This document shows positions 45,501-56,889 of a stretch of DNA of 64,000 nt, in pieces. The DNA comes from Casuarina equisetifolia (Eukaryota; Streptophyta; Magnoliopsida; Fagales; Casuarinaceae). The first letter of the stretch is position 1, and each line of letters starts with the position of its first letter. The stretch is from positions 21,060,451 through 21,124,450 of the forward strand of contig CM052357.1 of NCBI GenBank assembly GCA_028551475.1, in the 5' to 3' direction. The notes under the pieces are model-generated. The model worked only from the letters and a program-made list of their open reading frames with translations. It was not told where the DNA came from and made no database searches. A program made the translations under genes and the position numbers.

Positions 45501-48500
45501 AATTGAATGGTATAGCGGAAAGAATGAACAGGACATTGGTTGAGAGAGTTAGATGCATGATTTCAAATGCTAACCTACCAAAGACATTTTGGGGTGAGGC
45601 ATTACTTACAGCAGCTTATGTTATCAATCTATCTCCAACTGTTGCTTTAGATGGTGATGTGCCAGATAGAGTTTGGTTTGGCAAGGATGTTTCCTATAAC
45701 TATCTAAGAGTATTTGGTTGCAAAGCATTTGTTCATATTCCAAAAGATGAGAGGTCTAAGTTAGATGTCAAGACACGAGAATGTATATTTCTTGGTTATG
45801 GTTCTGATGAATTTGGCTACAGGTGTTATGATCCAGCTGTGAAGAAAATTGTGAGGAGTCGTGATGTTGTATTTTTTGAGAATCAAAATATGACAAATAT
45901 TGGCCAGAGTGAGAAGAATATGTCACAAGGCTCTAAGATTGGTATTGATATTGATCTAATTCCTTCAAATGATTTACAGCGACAGTTGCCAGAACAAGTT
46001 GAAAGTGATATTCAGCATGATGTTCAGGATCAGGTTCAGAATGACCAACAGGGTGCAAATAATAGTGATACTCAGACAGATAATGTTGTTGATGTTCAGC
46101 AGAATCCATCTTCAGTTCCACCATTGAGGAGGTCTACTAGAGGTCGCCATCCATCCTCTAGATACTCTACTGAGGAGTATGTATTGTTGACTGATGCAGG
46201 TGAGCCTGAGAGCTTTGAAGAAGCAGCAGAGGATGTGGATAAGAAAAAATGAGTTGATGCAATGCAAGATGAGTTGAAATCTTTGCATGATAATCAAACA
46301 TTTGAGTTGGTGACATTGCCTAAAGGCAAGAAAGCTTTGAAGAATCGTTGGATTTATGGATTGAAGCATGATGAAAATTCTTCACAACCCCGATACAAAG
46401 CCAGACTAGTTGTTAAAGGTTTCAGTTAGAAAAAGGGAATTGATTATGATGAGATTTTCTCACCTGTTGTGAAAATGTCCTCAATTCGAGTGGTTTTGGG
46501 ATTGGCTGCCAGTCTTGATCTTGAAATTGAGCAAATGGATGTAAAGACTGCTTTTCTTCATGGTGACCTAAATGAAGAAATTTATATGGAGCAACCAGAG
46601 AGTTTTAAAGAAAAAGGTAAAGAGAACTATGTTTGCAAGCTAAAGAAAAGTTTATATGGCTTAAAACAGGCACCGAGACAATGGTATCGAAAATTTGAGT
46701 CTTTTATGGGGGAGCAAGCCTATAAGAAGACAAATTCTGATCATTGTGTATTTGTGCAGAAGTTCTCAGATGATGATTTTATCATTCTACTACTTTATGT
46801 AGATGACATGCTTATAGTTGGTAAGAATGCTGCAAGAATTGAAAAGTTGAAGCAGGAGTTAAGTAAGTCATTCTCAATGAAAGACTTAGGCTCAGTGAAG
46901 CAAATTCTTGGTATGAGAGTTAGTCGTGACAGAAAAGCCAAGAAGTTGTGGTTGTCTCAAGAAGAGTACATTAAGAAAGTGCTTCAGAGGTTTTGTATGG
47001 ATAAAACTAAAGTGGTGAGCACGCCTCTTGCTACACACTTTAAGCTTAGTAAGAAACAATGTCCTACAGATGAGGAAGACAGAAAAGATATGGAAAGAGT
47101 TTCTTATGCTTCGGCTGTTGGTTGTTTAATGTATGCAATGATTTGTACAAGGCCAGATATAGCTCATGCAGTTGGAGTAGTTAGCAGATTTACTTCTAAT
47201 CCTGGAAGAGAACATTGGAATGCAGTGAAGTGGATTCTAAGGTATCTTCGAGGCACTTCTAGTTTGAAACTTTCATTTGGGAGTGATAAGCCTATTCTTG
47301 TGGGATATACAGATTCTGACATGGCAGGAGATATTGATAATAGAAGATCTACTTCAGGCTACTTGATTAAATTTTCAGGGGGAGCTGTGGCATGGCAATC
47401 AAGATTACAAAAATGTATTGCTCTATCTATAACAGAAGCAGAATTTATTGCAGCAACGGAAGCATGTAAAGAGTTGCTTTGGATGAAGGAATTCATAAAA
47501 GAACTTGGTTTCGTGCAAGAAAAGTATGTGTTATTTTGTGATAGTCAAAGTGCTATATGTCTTGCTAAGAACTCTACTTTTCATCAAAGGTCAAAGCATA
47601 TTGATGTAAGGTATCATTGGATACGAGATATAATGGAAACCAAAAAGGTTGCACTTGAAAAGGTACATACTGAGGATAATGGTTCTGATATGATGACAAA
47701 GGCTCTATGGTGAGAAAAGTTTGAGTTTTGTCGGCATGAGGCCGGTTTGGATTGTGCTTGAGAAATGGACATATGGAATCTCCCTCATTTGGGCTGAAGG
47801 GGGAGAATTGTTGGGTTGGTCCAGCCCATATTCGGGGACTTATTATTGGGTCCAATTAGGGTAATGTGGCCCTAAGGTTTAAAAGAAAAAATATAGGGTT
47901 TTTTCTTTAAGAGAAGAGGTGAGTGGCCGTCAAAAGAGAAAAGAGAGAGAGAAAAGAAAAGAGCATAATTTCGCAGGAATTAGAGGCCCGGCGCAGCAGT
48001 TGATCAAACGTTTGATCAAGGACGATCCGTGGTCTGATTGAGCTGATTTTTTGTCAGCAGGTTCGGGATTGGGTGTTCTTCATTGTGAACGGTTGGATCG
48101 TCGTTTGGAGCTCTTGAAGTCAGTAGATTGTGGTCGAAAATCTGGGTAATATTTCTCCAACTTTTCTTGGTTAAGTTGTTGTTTACAACTTGTTCTTCAC
48201 TATTTATTGGTGATTCTATTGTTGTTGAATCAGTAAATCTTTGTCTTGTTGCTATTGTTAAGGACTTGATTGGGTTGTATCCTAACGATTGATATAGTGG
48301 AGATTTGGGTGGACTCCGTGATCAGTCCCGTGGTTTTTTATCCTTCACATTGGAGGAGTTTTTCCACGTAGAAATTTTTTTTGTGTTGACTGTGATTTGA
48401 TTATTTTTACTTGTGATTCGAATACATCATTGGTGTTTTAGTATTTCCTCATAGGTTCAATCAAAGTGGGAAACTTTATACGTCGTTTTTCCCATCAAAA

Positions 48501-48940
48501 AGTAATTAACTTTTGTAGTTTTTTGGCTTCCGTTGCTTCCAGACGATATTGAGTGGCATTTCATTGGGAATTTGCAGGGCAATAAGGTTAAGCCTCTCTT
48601 GGTATGTTGCTCTAAAGAAACTGTCATTTTTTGGTGCGAAGGAAGCGAGTGAAGCTTCATTTCTAGCTATTTGATCAATGTCAGATCCACGTCTCTGTAA
48701 ACTCTTATTCTGGCGATGCATTGGGCAACTGGGACTTTATTTTTCAAACTTGAAGTTTGTAGCTTAGAATTTTTTGTCCTTCAGAAGTCGTATTCATAGA
48801 ACTTGGGGGAGAGAGAGAGAGAGAGAGAGAGCTAAGTCTTAATTATTTATCGATTGTCATCTCATACTGCCTGTGGCATCTGATGTTGTGCAGCTGGGGT
48901 ACCAAAGCTGGGAATGGAGGAGAGTGTAGATGATGAAAAG
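42586..48940 (+). pseudogene. PROSC/YggS-like PLP homeostasis protein, exons 1-3, block 2 (degenerate)
   Basis: Exon 1 (42586-42810) is fully open: [15 protein letters not shown] ... [18 protein letters not shown] ... [15 protein letters not shown]. Exon 2 (48536-48601) keeps its reading ([18 protein letters not shown]), but its acceptor AG is TG and its donor side has lost one G relative to block 3. Exon 3 (48894-48940, AGVPKLGMEESVDDEK) has good splice borders. Right after exon 3 the sequence jumps to the block 3 left flank, so the rest of the gene is missing. Intron 1 holds copia-2. It cannot make a full protein. Confidence 0.88.
42996..48497 (+). mobile_element. Ty1/copia retrotransposon 'copia-2' (young, nearly whole fossil) in PROSC intron 1, block 2
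   Basis: A 5.50-kb element with 689-bp LTRs at 42996-43684 and 47809-48497 that differ at about nine positions by eye. Target duplication AAAAG (42991-42995, 48498-48502), primer site TGGTATCAAAGC (43688-43699), purine tract AAGGGGGAGAA just before the 3' LTR. Order: gag with a CCHC zinc knuckle (about 43.75-44.5 kb), protease (DSGAS, about 44.65), integrase (about 45.2-45.7), reverse transcriptase (about 46.3-46.9, with YVDDML), RNase H (about 47.3-47.6). The gag resembles the Tork/Tnt1 group. It looks almost whole, with about one or two breaks in the coding region. It is much younger than copia-1 and copia-3. Confidence 0.95.
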
Positions 48941-50038
48941 GTAACAACTTTTTCCGATAAGTATTGCCCACAAAGTGGTTCTTGTCACTTTGGTGTTAGA
49001 AAGTTTATTTTTAATTAAGATTTCACTCCAAAACAAGGTATTTCAATTATGTAAAGATGATTCTTAAGTAAGATTACTTAATATAAGGTTCTTTTTATAT
49101 AATTTTTAATATAGCCCTTTGTTTTGTGTGTAGGATAATATTTTCTACAGAAATCTTTGATTATATGTGAAGATGTGTCTGATTTGAGCAAAAAATTTGA
49201 TATTATATTAGAAAAATCATTCTAACCTAAAAACTAACACATAAACATAAAATCTTTCTTCCATTTATAAAAGATTAAAATAAAATTTAGATAATATAAG
49301 TTTTTGTTAAACTGTTTTCAACACCATGGGATGGTTTTGTGATTCAACCTTCTTTCACTATTGCACCCATGTAGAATTTTACTGCAGAAGCAATTATAGT
49401 ATGACAACAAATGGGGTTGAGGGGAGTAGTTTATAATCTGGATATGTTGCCTGCAAAAGCATTGACGAGTTTGAAGTCTAGACATGGGCCTCTTAAGACT
49501 CTTCCATGCCACATGGAAGGACGTTCTCATGGAAACCTACTGTAGGCTATATATGTTTCATTATTTGCAGAAGTGGAGGATAGGACCATGGCCAACCGTA
49601 CATCACAAAAACATTATAACTTGCATGATTTATAATTTTATATCCGATTGACCATCCTTAAACTACAAAAGGAAAATGAGACTCTACTATCATGAATTAA
49701 GATGATAAACGTACATGCATATTTTTAGAAACCTTACAACTTGTATTGCAAAATCTCACTCACGATCAATAATTCTGATGAACAAATACTGAACAAGTCT
49801 TCACGTACATAAAGGAATTGAAAGAATAACAAACAACGGGAGAAGCCCATCAAACGTGATGGCTTAACTTTATTACATACTCACAGCAATAACAAATACA
49901 TATACATACTCACAGCAATAACAAATACACATACATACTCATAGCAATAACAAATACATATACTGCCATTGAACCGCGTTCTACTATAGCTAGTTTGGCA
50001 GCTAATAGATCCTGATTGCTCTGGGTTTTGTTTCTTAT
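48941..50038. other. Block 2/block 3 junction and A4 3' region
   Basis: The PROSC intron ends at about 48957 (ttttccgataagtattgccc), where the type A downstream flank starts without the unique stretch seen at the block 1/2 junction. It then carries the A4 3' UTR. No gene seen. Confidence 0.5.
49876..49962. repeat. Three copies of a 29-bp repeat in the A4 3' UTR
   Basis: Three tandem units starting catactcacagcaataaca (the last with one change) between the A4 stop and its polyadenylation signal. Confidence 0.85.
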
Positions 50039-50497
50039 TTAGGCGTAGCTGCACATCCCATACGCACATGAACTCCCTTTCTTGCACTTGTTACCGCAGC
50101 TTCCACAATGCTTTATGTTGGTCCTGGGGTTCACACACTTACCCTCGCAGCAAATCTTTGTGTAATTACATTTCTTCCCACACCTCCCACAGTTGAGTCT
50201 GTCTGTCTCAAAATTAACACATCTCTTGTTGCAGCAATTCCGTCGCTGGCTGCCCTTGACACGGCAGATCTTAGGGTACTTGTCACACGTCATGAAGGCC
50301 CTGTACTTCTGAGTAAGGAAGCGGCTTGTCCCTCGGAGAGAAGTTGCTTCTTGGGTTTCATTGAGTGGAAGATCAGAAGTTTCACCAGTAGTTTCATCGT
50401 CCTCGTGGTGGAATCCTTCTTCAGATGGTATGGCTGAAAGAGTAATGGCCAAAGTCACGAGAATAGCCAGCACAAGGAATGTCTTTGGGGATTTCAT
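50039..50497 (-). CDS. STIG1-like cysteine-rich secreted peptide, type A copy 4
   Basis: 152 aa with a signal peptide (MKSPKTFLVLAILVTLAITL), linker HHEDDETTGETSD, SLRGTSRFLTQ and a 16-Cys domain ending GMCSYA. It is almost identical to A3 (four differences) but has Phe in CVNFETD, where all other type A copies have Leu. TATATAAA lies 69 bp upstream (50566-50573). The start is the shared Met. Secreted, apoplastic, partner unknown. Confidence 0.92.
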   Translation of the reverse strand: MKSPKTFLVLAILVTLAITLSAIPSEEGFHHEDDETTGETSDLPLNETQEATSLRGTSRFLTQKYRAFMTCDKYPKICRVKGSQRRNCCNKRCVNFETDRLNCGRCGKKCNYTKICCEGKCVNPRTNIKHCGSCGNKCKKGSSCAYGMCSYA

Positions 50498-50565
50498 GTC
50501 TTCCGTAAGAAGGATAGATAGAATCTGAATGTGTTGGATGGAAAGACTCGAGGGACGTAGAGTTA

Positions 50566-50573
50566 TTTATATA
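50566..50573 (-). promoter_or_regulatory. TATA box of STIG1 A4
   Basis: TATATAAA on the minus strand, 69 bp before the start codon. Confidence 0.7.
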
Positions 50574-51014
50574 GCAAATTACAGGCGAACGTGTTCGGTT
50601 GAAAAAAGAATAAATCCTTGTATTCTAATACCGTTTATTCTGAAGTGGGATGGTCTAATTCAGCAGCCACGTACAAGTAAACGAAAGTTAGGCTTCGAAA
50701 GAAGTATTAGACTCAAATTCGGTGCAACGTAGAAGCAATCAGATGAGGAAATAGTTCGGTGGTTGAGTCTCTTCTCCTTGCCTAACAGTGTCGACAAGCT
50801 TAAGTAACCTTAATTGGTAAATGCCTCTTAAGATACAAGTGGGCTTAAGGAAGATTCAACACAGATTTAGAACTGGGATCTGAAGGATAGGAAAGATGTC
50901 TTATTTTAGAATCCATAATCATCGCCTAGTGTGGCTTCAGTCGAGCATCTGTATTCATCTCAAGGGAAAGACGCTCGTACTTAGTCAAATTTCATTCTCG
51001 TTATATGATAGGTA

Positions 51015-51465
51015 CCTACAAACAACTCGGCATCTCAATTTTTTTCAAGGACAAGCCAAAAGGCCAACTGGAATTGGTCACTCGTACAGAATGTCAGGCT
51101 TGAACTGCAACACTGCTCTTGCACTGGCCAGTTCAATCTTTCATTTTCTCGTTCAAATGCCAGGAGAGAAGCCAGCTGGTTTCTCTTCTTCCAGGCGGAC
51201 ATATCAGTTACACAAGCACCTCCAGGCGAATGGTTCGGCGTCTTAGTTTTTTTTTTTACAAGGACAAACCAGAAGGCGTGAGTAGATTATGCTCCTGGAA
51301 TTGGTCAGTCGTCGAGAATATCAGGCTTGAACTGCAACTCTGGTCTTGCCCTGGCCAGTTCAATCTTTCATTCTGTCGTTCAAATGCCACGAGAGAAGCC
51401 AGCTGGTTTCTCTTCTTCCGGAAATATCAGTTACACAAGCACTCCCGAAGAGTTCGTACGTATTA
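51015..51465. repeat. Tandem pair of about 225-bp repeats upstream of A4
   Basis: Counterpart of 10338-10790 and 28155-28600, with the same internal gap in the first copy as block 2. Confidence 0.7.
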
Positions 51466-51559
51466 GATTTACTTCCAAAGTATTATTTTCTATTGTCTTA
51501 AAATATTTAAAGGCCTAATCCAAAAGTTTGCTTAAGAATTAAAAGATCTTTTTTAATTT

Positions 51560-51895
51560 GTACTCGATCTTAAGGATCTCAGCCCAAGTCCACTGCTACT
51601 CGGAAGCTTCATTGAGAAAAATAATTATCCAACCTTTTAAAACACATTACAAATACTCTCCTCCTTAACATGGAATTCTATTTTTTAATATTATACTATA
51701 ATCTAAGCTCAATCTTCAATATTCCCCCATATGCCAAGCTCAATCTCATTGAACTTAGTCTAATATAAAAGGCACAAGTCCAACATTCCAAATAAGGCCT
51801 CATTAAGGAGAGCAAGTATCTAAGCTTATGTGGCACATTACAAGTGTTCTCCTCTTTGATGTGAGACTCAATTGTCCAATATTCCTCCAATTTAA
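51560..51895 (-). repeat. Two degenerate direct repeats (possible old TRIM), block 3
   Basis: Paired segments at about 51580-51705 and 51775-51888, inherited with the block and matching 10890-11225. Confidence 0.35.
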
Positions 51896-53435
51896 GCTTG
51901 GTCTTTTACCATTAAAGGACTAATTTATTTGTGGTATTGGGTTAGAATATATGAAAGATAGATAAACTTTAATATTATGTTAAAAATTTTAAAAATCTAA
52001 CCCAAAAACTTGCTCAAAAATTTAAAGTTCTCTTTTAATTTATATGTCACTATAAAAAAAAATCTTCTTATTGAAACTCTTGTACTATAGACACAACTAG
52101 ACTTTTCAACCTAAAAGAAAAAAGAACTCAATTTTTATATTCATATACCTACAACATTGCTATGGTGATCGTCTCTTGAAGGGCAATTTGGACTTCTTGG
52201 AATATCTCTCATTTCTCTTTATTCCGTCTTCATTCTAAAGCAAGCATTGTTAATGTATTGATGAATTACACACAGAATACAATGAATAATACAACACTCA
52301 GCCATCTAAATTTGATGATTTCTTGGTGAGAAAATGTAAAGAGTGTAGGTATTAGAGCAAAAAAAAAATATTAGTCATCCCCAAAAAACTTTTAAAAACG
52401 TATCAAAAGGTTGCTTGTATGAAAGTTGTTAGCAAATAAATGTCTTTTGAGTACAAGTTAGGAGTCAACACCATTTGGTTTTGTTAATAGCATAGATTGT
52501 TCCACATTATCAAGACACACACTTAAAGAGTTGTTAAAATTAAAGAAGTCTTTTTTTATTCTTGAACTAGATTTTCAAATGGGTTTAAGGTCTTTTAATG
52601 GCTAATATTCATTCATCATGGTGAGAGAATGTATTGACGACATAGATTGTCTTGTATTGCCAAGATATATAACTTAAGAGTTATTTAAATTAAAGAAGTT
52701 CCCTCTTATTATTGAGTTAGCTTTCGAACTAAGTTAAAAACCTTCTAATCTTAATATCTTAATTTCTTAAGAGCTTTGATGTTATTTTCAATTAGGTACT
52801 CAAAATACTTTAAAGTCACTATTTGCAAGATGATTTCATCTTGTAATTTTTTTGTCAACACTTTTGTACTCAAAGTGTTATTATTAACATTTAGTAAGTT
52901 AAATAGAGGAATTACAAAATCCACATACTATTACCTTGGTAGAAAATTTAGTAATAAATTTGTTAAATATATTCTTTCAGTTTTTTTTGTTTGAATGATT
53001 AAGATCAACTACAATTTGTATTTGAGGTTTTAAATTATGGAAAATTTTAATTTTTCATAGTAAGCGTAATGTTATGCCTTCAAATCTCAAGGCTGGTTTT
53101 CTCAATTCATGAAAATATGACTTTGTAATTGGTTATCGATTTGAGGAGAAATCACATAGACTACCATCAATAGTTCACACGATTCTTATTATTCATTAAA
53201 GAGGATTTCAGAACCTATTACATCAGAATCATTACAAACAACTTACCGAAGTTTATAACTTACTACATCACAAACAGAATCAACAACTTCACACTTTGTA
53301 TAGTAGTACATGTAGACAAGGGCCCCATAATAAAGAAGTGACAGCTTCCTTTATTTGCTAACAAAACCATAGTTCCTGCTTCCTGTGTATATTACCAGAA
53401 CACTTTGCTAGTTGCTACAAGTAGAACACACCAGT
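51896..53435. other. Spacer with lost type C gene and type B 3' flank, block 3
   Basis: As in block 2, the C1 3' flank ends at gatgatttcttg (about 52325) and the type B downstream flank follows. The breakpoint is identical to block 2, so the loss of C is older than their split. No gene seen. Confidence 0.6.
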
Positions 53436-53840
53436 CTAGGCATAGTTGCATAACCCGTGCTCACAAGAGCCTCCATTACTGCACCTCTTGTTGCACAGGC
53501 CGCAGTGTCTCTCATCGCTGGATGGGTTCACGTACGTCCCTTGGCAACACAATTCGGAATAGCTGCACTTCTTCCCGCACTTCCCACAGTTTAGTTTGTC
53601 TGTCATCAGATTAACGCATTGCTTGTTGCAGCAGTTAGGCCCCGGGCTGCCTTCGGCACGACAAAGTTTGGGGTTCACATTGCACGTCCTCACAACTTGG
53701 ACTCGTTCAGCAAGGAATCGACCATTACCTTTCTTTATGTTGACACGTGATTCATTGAGGATTGGCATTGCTGAAAGAGAAATGGCTACACTCATCGAGA
53801 TCAAAAAGATGAAGAGGATTTTTGCTGACTTCATTGCCAT
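53436..53840 (-). CDS. STIG1-like type B copy 4, one conserved Cys lost
   Basis: 134 aa with a signal peptide (MAMKSAKILFIFLISMSVAI), NGRFLAERVQVVRTC and a STIG1 domain. The eleventh of the 16 family Cys is Tyr (LCCQGTYVNPSS; B3 has LCCHGACVNSSS), leaving 15 and so an odd number. An unpaired Cys could disturb folding or allow a disulfide dimer. The frame is otherwise intact. A 5'-truncated LINE sits about 360 bp upstream of the ATG. It may be a gene on its way to loss or a changed peptide. Confidence 0.88.
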   Translation of the reverse strand: MAMKSAKILFIFLISMSVAISLSAMPILNESRVNIKKGNGRFLAERVQVVRTCNVNPKLCRAEGSPGPNCCNKQCVNLMTDKLNCGKCGKKCSYSELCCQGTYVNPSSDERHCGLCNKRCSNGGSCEHGLCNYA

Positions 53841-54221
53841 GGCCTGTAATAGTATCTACGGAGAAAGAGAGGGAGGGTTGGTCGGAATTTAAAAACAAAT
53901 GCAGATGGGGAAGAAGAAAGGATGTCAAGGTACTGATAGAGGGGCTCTGCATAGGTTAGCTTGGAGTAGTCTCCATCACGGCTATCTGGGGTTCAAGCAA
54001 ATGGAAGTTCGGTTCCAATTTGATCTAAAATTCCAAACAGAAGATAGAATTTATGTACCAACCAAACTTGTGGTACATAAATTGCCACAAATTGGTGATT
54101 CTTTGCTTATATGCATTATCTTTTAACATATCTATCCACGTTCACAGGATAAAATCTAAAGATTATGTTATATCATCAAAATAAGGTGATATTATGGTTA
54201 TACCATATGTCTCTCTCTTTT

Positions 54222-55756
54222 TTTTTCTTTTTTTTTGTTTAAATATAAGTTTACATTAATATAAAGTAGTGTACAAAAGCAGAGGGGCATATCCGAACAT
54301 TACAATTTTCAACAACTATGAAAAGATTGAGGTTGGATGTCTCTAATTCTCACTCAAAATGACATTTTCCTGTAAGGATTTTACATTTTGAAACAAAGAA
54401 GCTCTCCCTCGTACAGTTTTCCTTACTTTAACCAAGAGGATAGGAATGTCGACTATTCTATTTTGAAATCACCTTTTATTTCATTTTGTCCATATGCAAT
54501 AAATACAAGCTAAACATGATATTTTAAGAAGCTTTGCAACCAAATCCTTTCCTTTAGTTGCTTTAATCATCCATTGCAGTTCTTCATTCCATCCTCCAAT
54601 ATGACATCAAATTTCATTCTGAGCAAGGATAGTCTTCCAAACCATTATTGTCCATGGACATTCAAAAAAGAGATGACTCCTATTTTCAACATGGGACTGA
54701 CAAAAGTCACAGTATAAGTTAACTAAAAGAAGTCATCGTACCATTCTTTCTGTTGTAGAGAGTCAATCTTGACAAACTAGCCATCTAATAAAATTATGTT
54801 TGCAAATGCCTATTGTCCAAATTAAATCATACCAATCCACTTTTTTAGTGACTGGTTAAAGGTCCTAATAAATTTGTTTACAGCAATAGGTAGACATATA
54901 AAGAACCTGAGTAAGTGTAAGCCTTAGTTTGAGAAGGCCTCTCCAACTCCATGCCATGGTGCCTTTGATATTAAGCTGCATTACTAAATTTCTTTTACAT
55001 TTTGTACTATGGATCCATTTATTCCATAATGAAGCGTATGGAAGATGGATGAGTTTCCAAAGCAAACGTCCCAAAAGGACTTTATTCCAAAGTTTCAAAT
55101 TTGGTAACCCTAATCCCCCTTCCTTCTTTGATGAGTAAATTATTTGCCAAACAACTTTGTGAGAGTGTTGTGTATCTGTAGTACCTACCCATAGAAAGTT
55201 CCTAATCCTTTTCTCAATCTTATAAATTGTTTGCTTCGGCAGTAAGAAAACTTGCATCCAAAATGTACATGTGAAAATTATGACCAATTTTGCCAATTAT
55301 AACCTTCCTGCAAAGTTAAAATGTTTCAGTCCCTAACCTTCTATTTTTCCAAATATTTTATCTATTAGACTTTTGCAATCAGCATGAGTGAATCTTTTTG
55401 TAATCCAAGAAACTCCAAGATATCAAATAGAGAGTGTACCCATAGGGAAAGGTGTGTGATCTAGGGTAAGAAGTTACTCTTGTTCTGATAACCCTGAAAA
55501 GTATGTTTGGCATTTACTTGGATTGTAATGTAAATCAGTGAGTTCAGCAAATTCCTCCAAAGCTTCTATAAGACAAAGCACTAATTATATATCTCCATGG
55601 CAAAAAGGAAATAAATTATCAATAAAGCACAAATGAGTGATTCTTTCATGCTTACATTGCCAACAAAACTTAAAAGCTGATGTAAAGGTCTTTATAATAA
55701 TAATTTTATTAAGTATCTCCATAACCAGTACAAATAAATATAGGGATAATAGATCC
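54222..55756 (-). mobile_element. 5'-truncated LINE (non-LTR retrotransposon) upstream of B4
   Basis: A 1.53-kb insertion flanked by a 19-bp target duplication (ccatatgtctctctctttt, 54203-54221 and 55757-55775). On the minus strand it ends in an A-rich tail (the T-rich run on the plus strand at about 54222-54238). The minus strand reads the C-terminal part of a plant L1-type polymerase: YLGVSWITKRFTHADCKSLI, then FAGRL, then KRIRNFLWVG, GGLGLPNLKLWNKVLLGRLL and the zinc-binding RVT end. Only the last third of ORF2 is present, it has several stops and frame changes, and the endonuclease and catalytic YxDD region are missing. Blocks 1 and 2 have the empty site. Confidence 0.9.
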
Positions 55757-56039
55757 CCATATGTCTCTCTCTTTTACCAGCTGGATTTGAAGAGGAAAAT
55801 GAGCATAAGGAGGAAGCTAAAACAGTTTTATTTTATTATTTGGAAATCATAAGATTGTAAAAGAAAAACAGAAAAAAAAAAAAGAAAAAAAGTCCAAACG
55901 GACCGTTCGTTCACATGCATGACGAAGGCATAGCCCCCCGCATCCGAGAACTTCTGATTTTATTCGTTGGGATCGGTTACCAAAGCACTCAAACTTTTCC
56001 AATACCAACATGTAGATGACACACATGTTCACGTCTCTT

Positions 56040-56336
56040 CTACGATTTGACTTCGATGGATTCGTACGGTTCTCTGGAGTCCAAATGGTGGGGCGGAATT
56101 CCGCTATTTTGCGGTGAAGTATAGTCCACAGCCTTTTTCTGACTGTCAGTACACACTGGGAGGGAATTTCGGGTGCATGAATTTAAGGGGACATACGTTA
56201 TTAGCGCTTCGTCACCACACACTAGGCTGATCTGAGTTAGGATTTGGTCCGAGCTTTTCATGAACCTCGAGCCCTCCCACTGCTCGACCCAGGCATTAGC
56301 TCGTTCTAACTCCATCAGAGTCCAACTTAAGTACAA
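56040..56336 (-). pseudogene. Fragment of unidentified gene X, block 3
   Basis: The longest open version of X: a 98-codon minus-strand frame with MELERANAWVEQWEGSRFM, later HHLDSREPYESIEVKS and a stop at 56040. It is preceded by no visible splice-consistent exon. Family unknown. This may be the least damaged copy. Confidence 0.4.
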
Positions 56337-56714
56337 GTTTTTCGGCTCTGGTGGGTGAGGGCACGCAAGTTTTTCTTTAGTTGGATTTGTAAAAAATGAT
56401 ATGTTTATTGTATTTTTTTGGTTGACAAATCTTCATTGAGCTTGTTAAATTTTATAGAATATAGTTTATGTCCAACTTAAAACTTAAAGATATTAAGTAA
56501 TAGAACTCATTATCTTATAAATAAAATTTTTAATATATTTTTTAACAATGTAAAATTTATTGTCTATATTTTAACAAAATCTTAAATATATAATGTACTA
56601 AAAACTAAAAATAAGATATGTTTCATTTGAGAGAAACAAACCTCCATAGATAACTTTTGATAACAAAACGTCTCCCCTCCATCTTACAAAATTAGGCTCT
56701 TATAAGAGCCAACA

Positions 56715-56845
56715 GTGACTATTACAGGGTAATAGGCATCGAAGCCATCCTTAGCTTTTCCGGACTTTTCCACTGTTACACGCATTTCCCTCACCAATCT
56801 CCGTTCAAATGACATAACAAAAAAGCTTTTAAGGTCAAATTCTTG
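56715..56845 (-). pseudogene. Worn exon Y, block 3
   Basis: Counterpart of 13960-14110 (SFERRLVREMRVTVEKSGKA), but the 3' end and donor splice site were removed by a deletion of roughly 100 bp. Confidence 0.35.
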
Positions 56846-56889
56846 AAACAAAAGCAAAATGGTTAAAAGTTGAAATGAAGCAAGCACAA

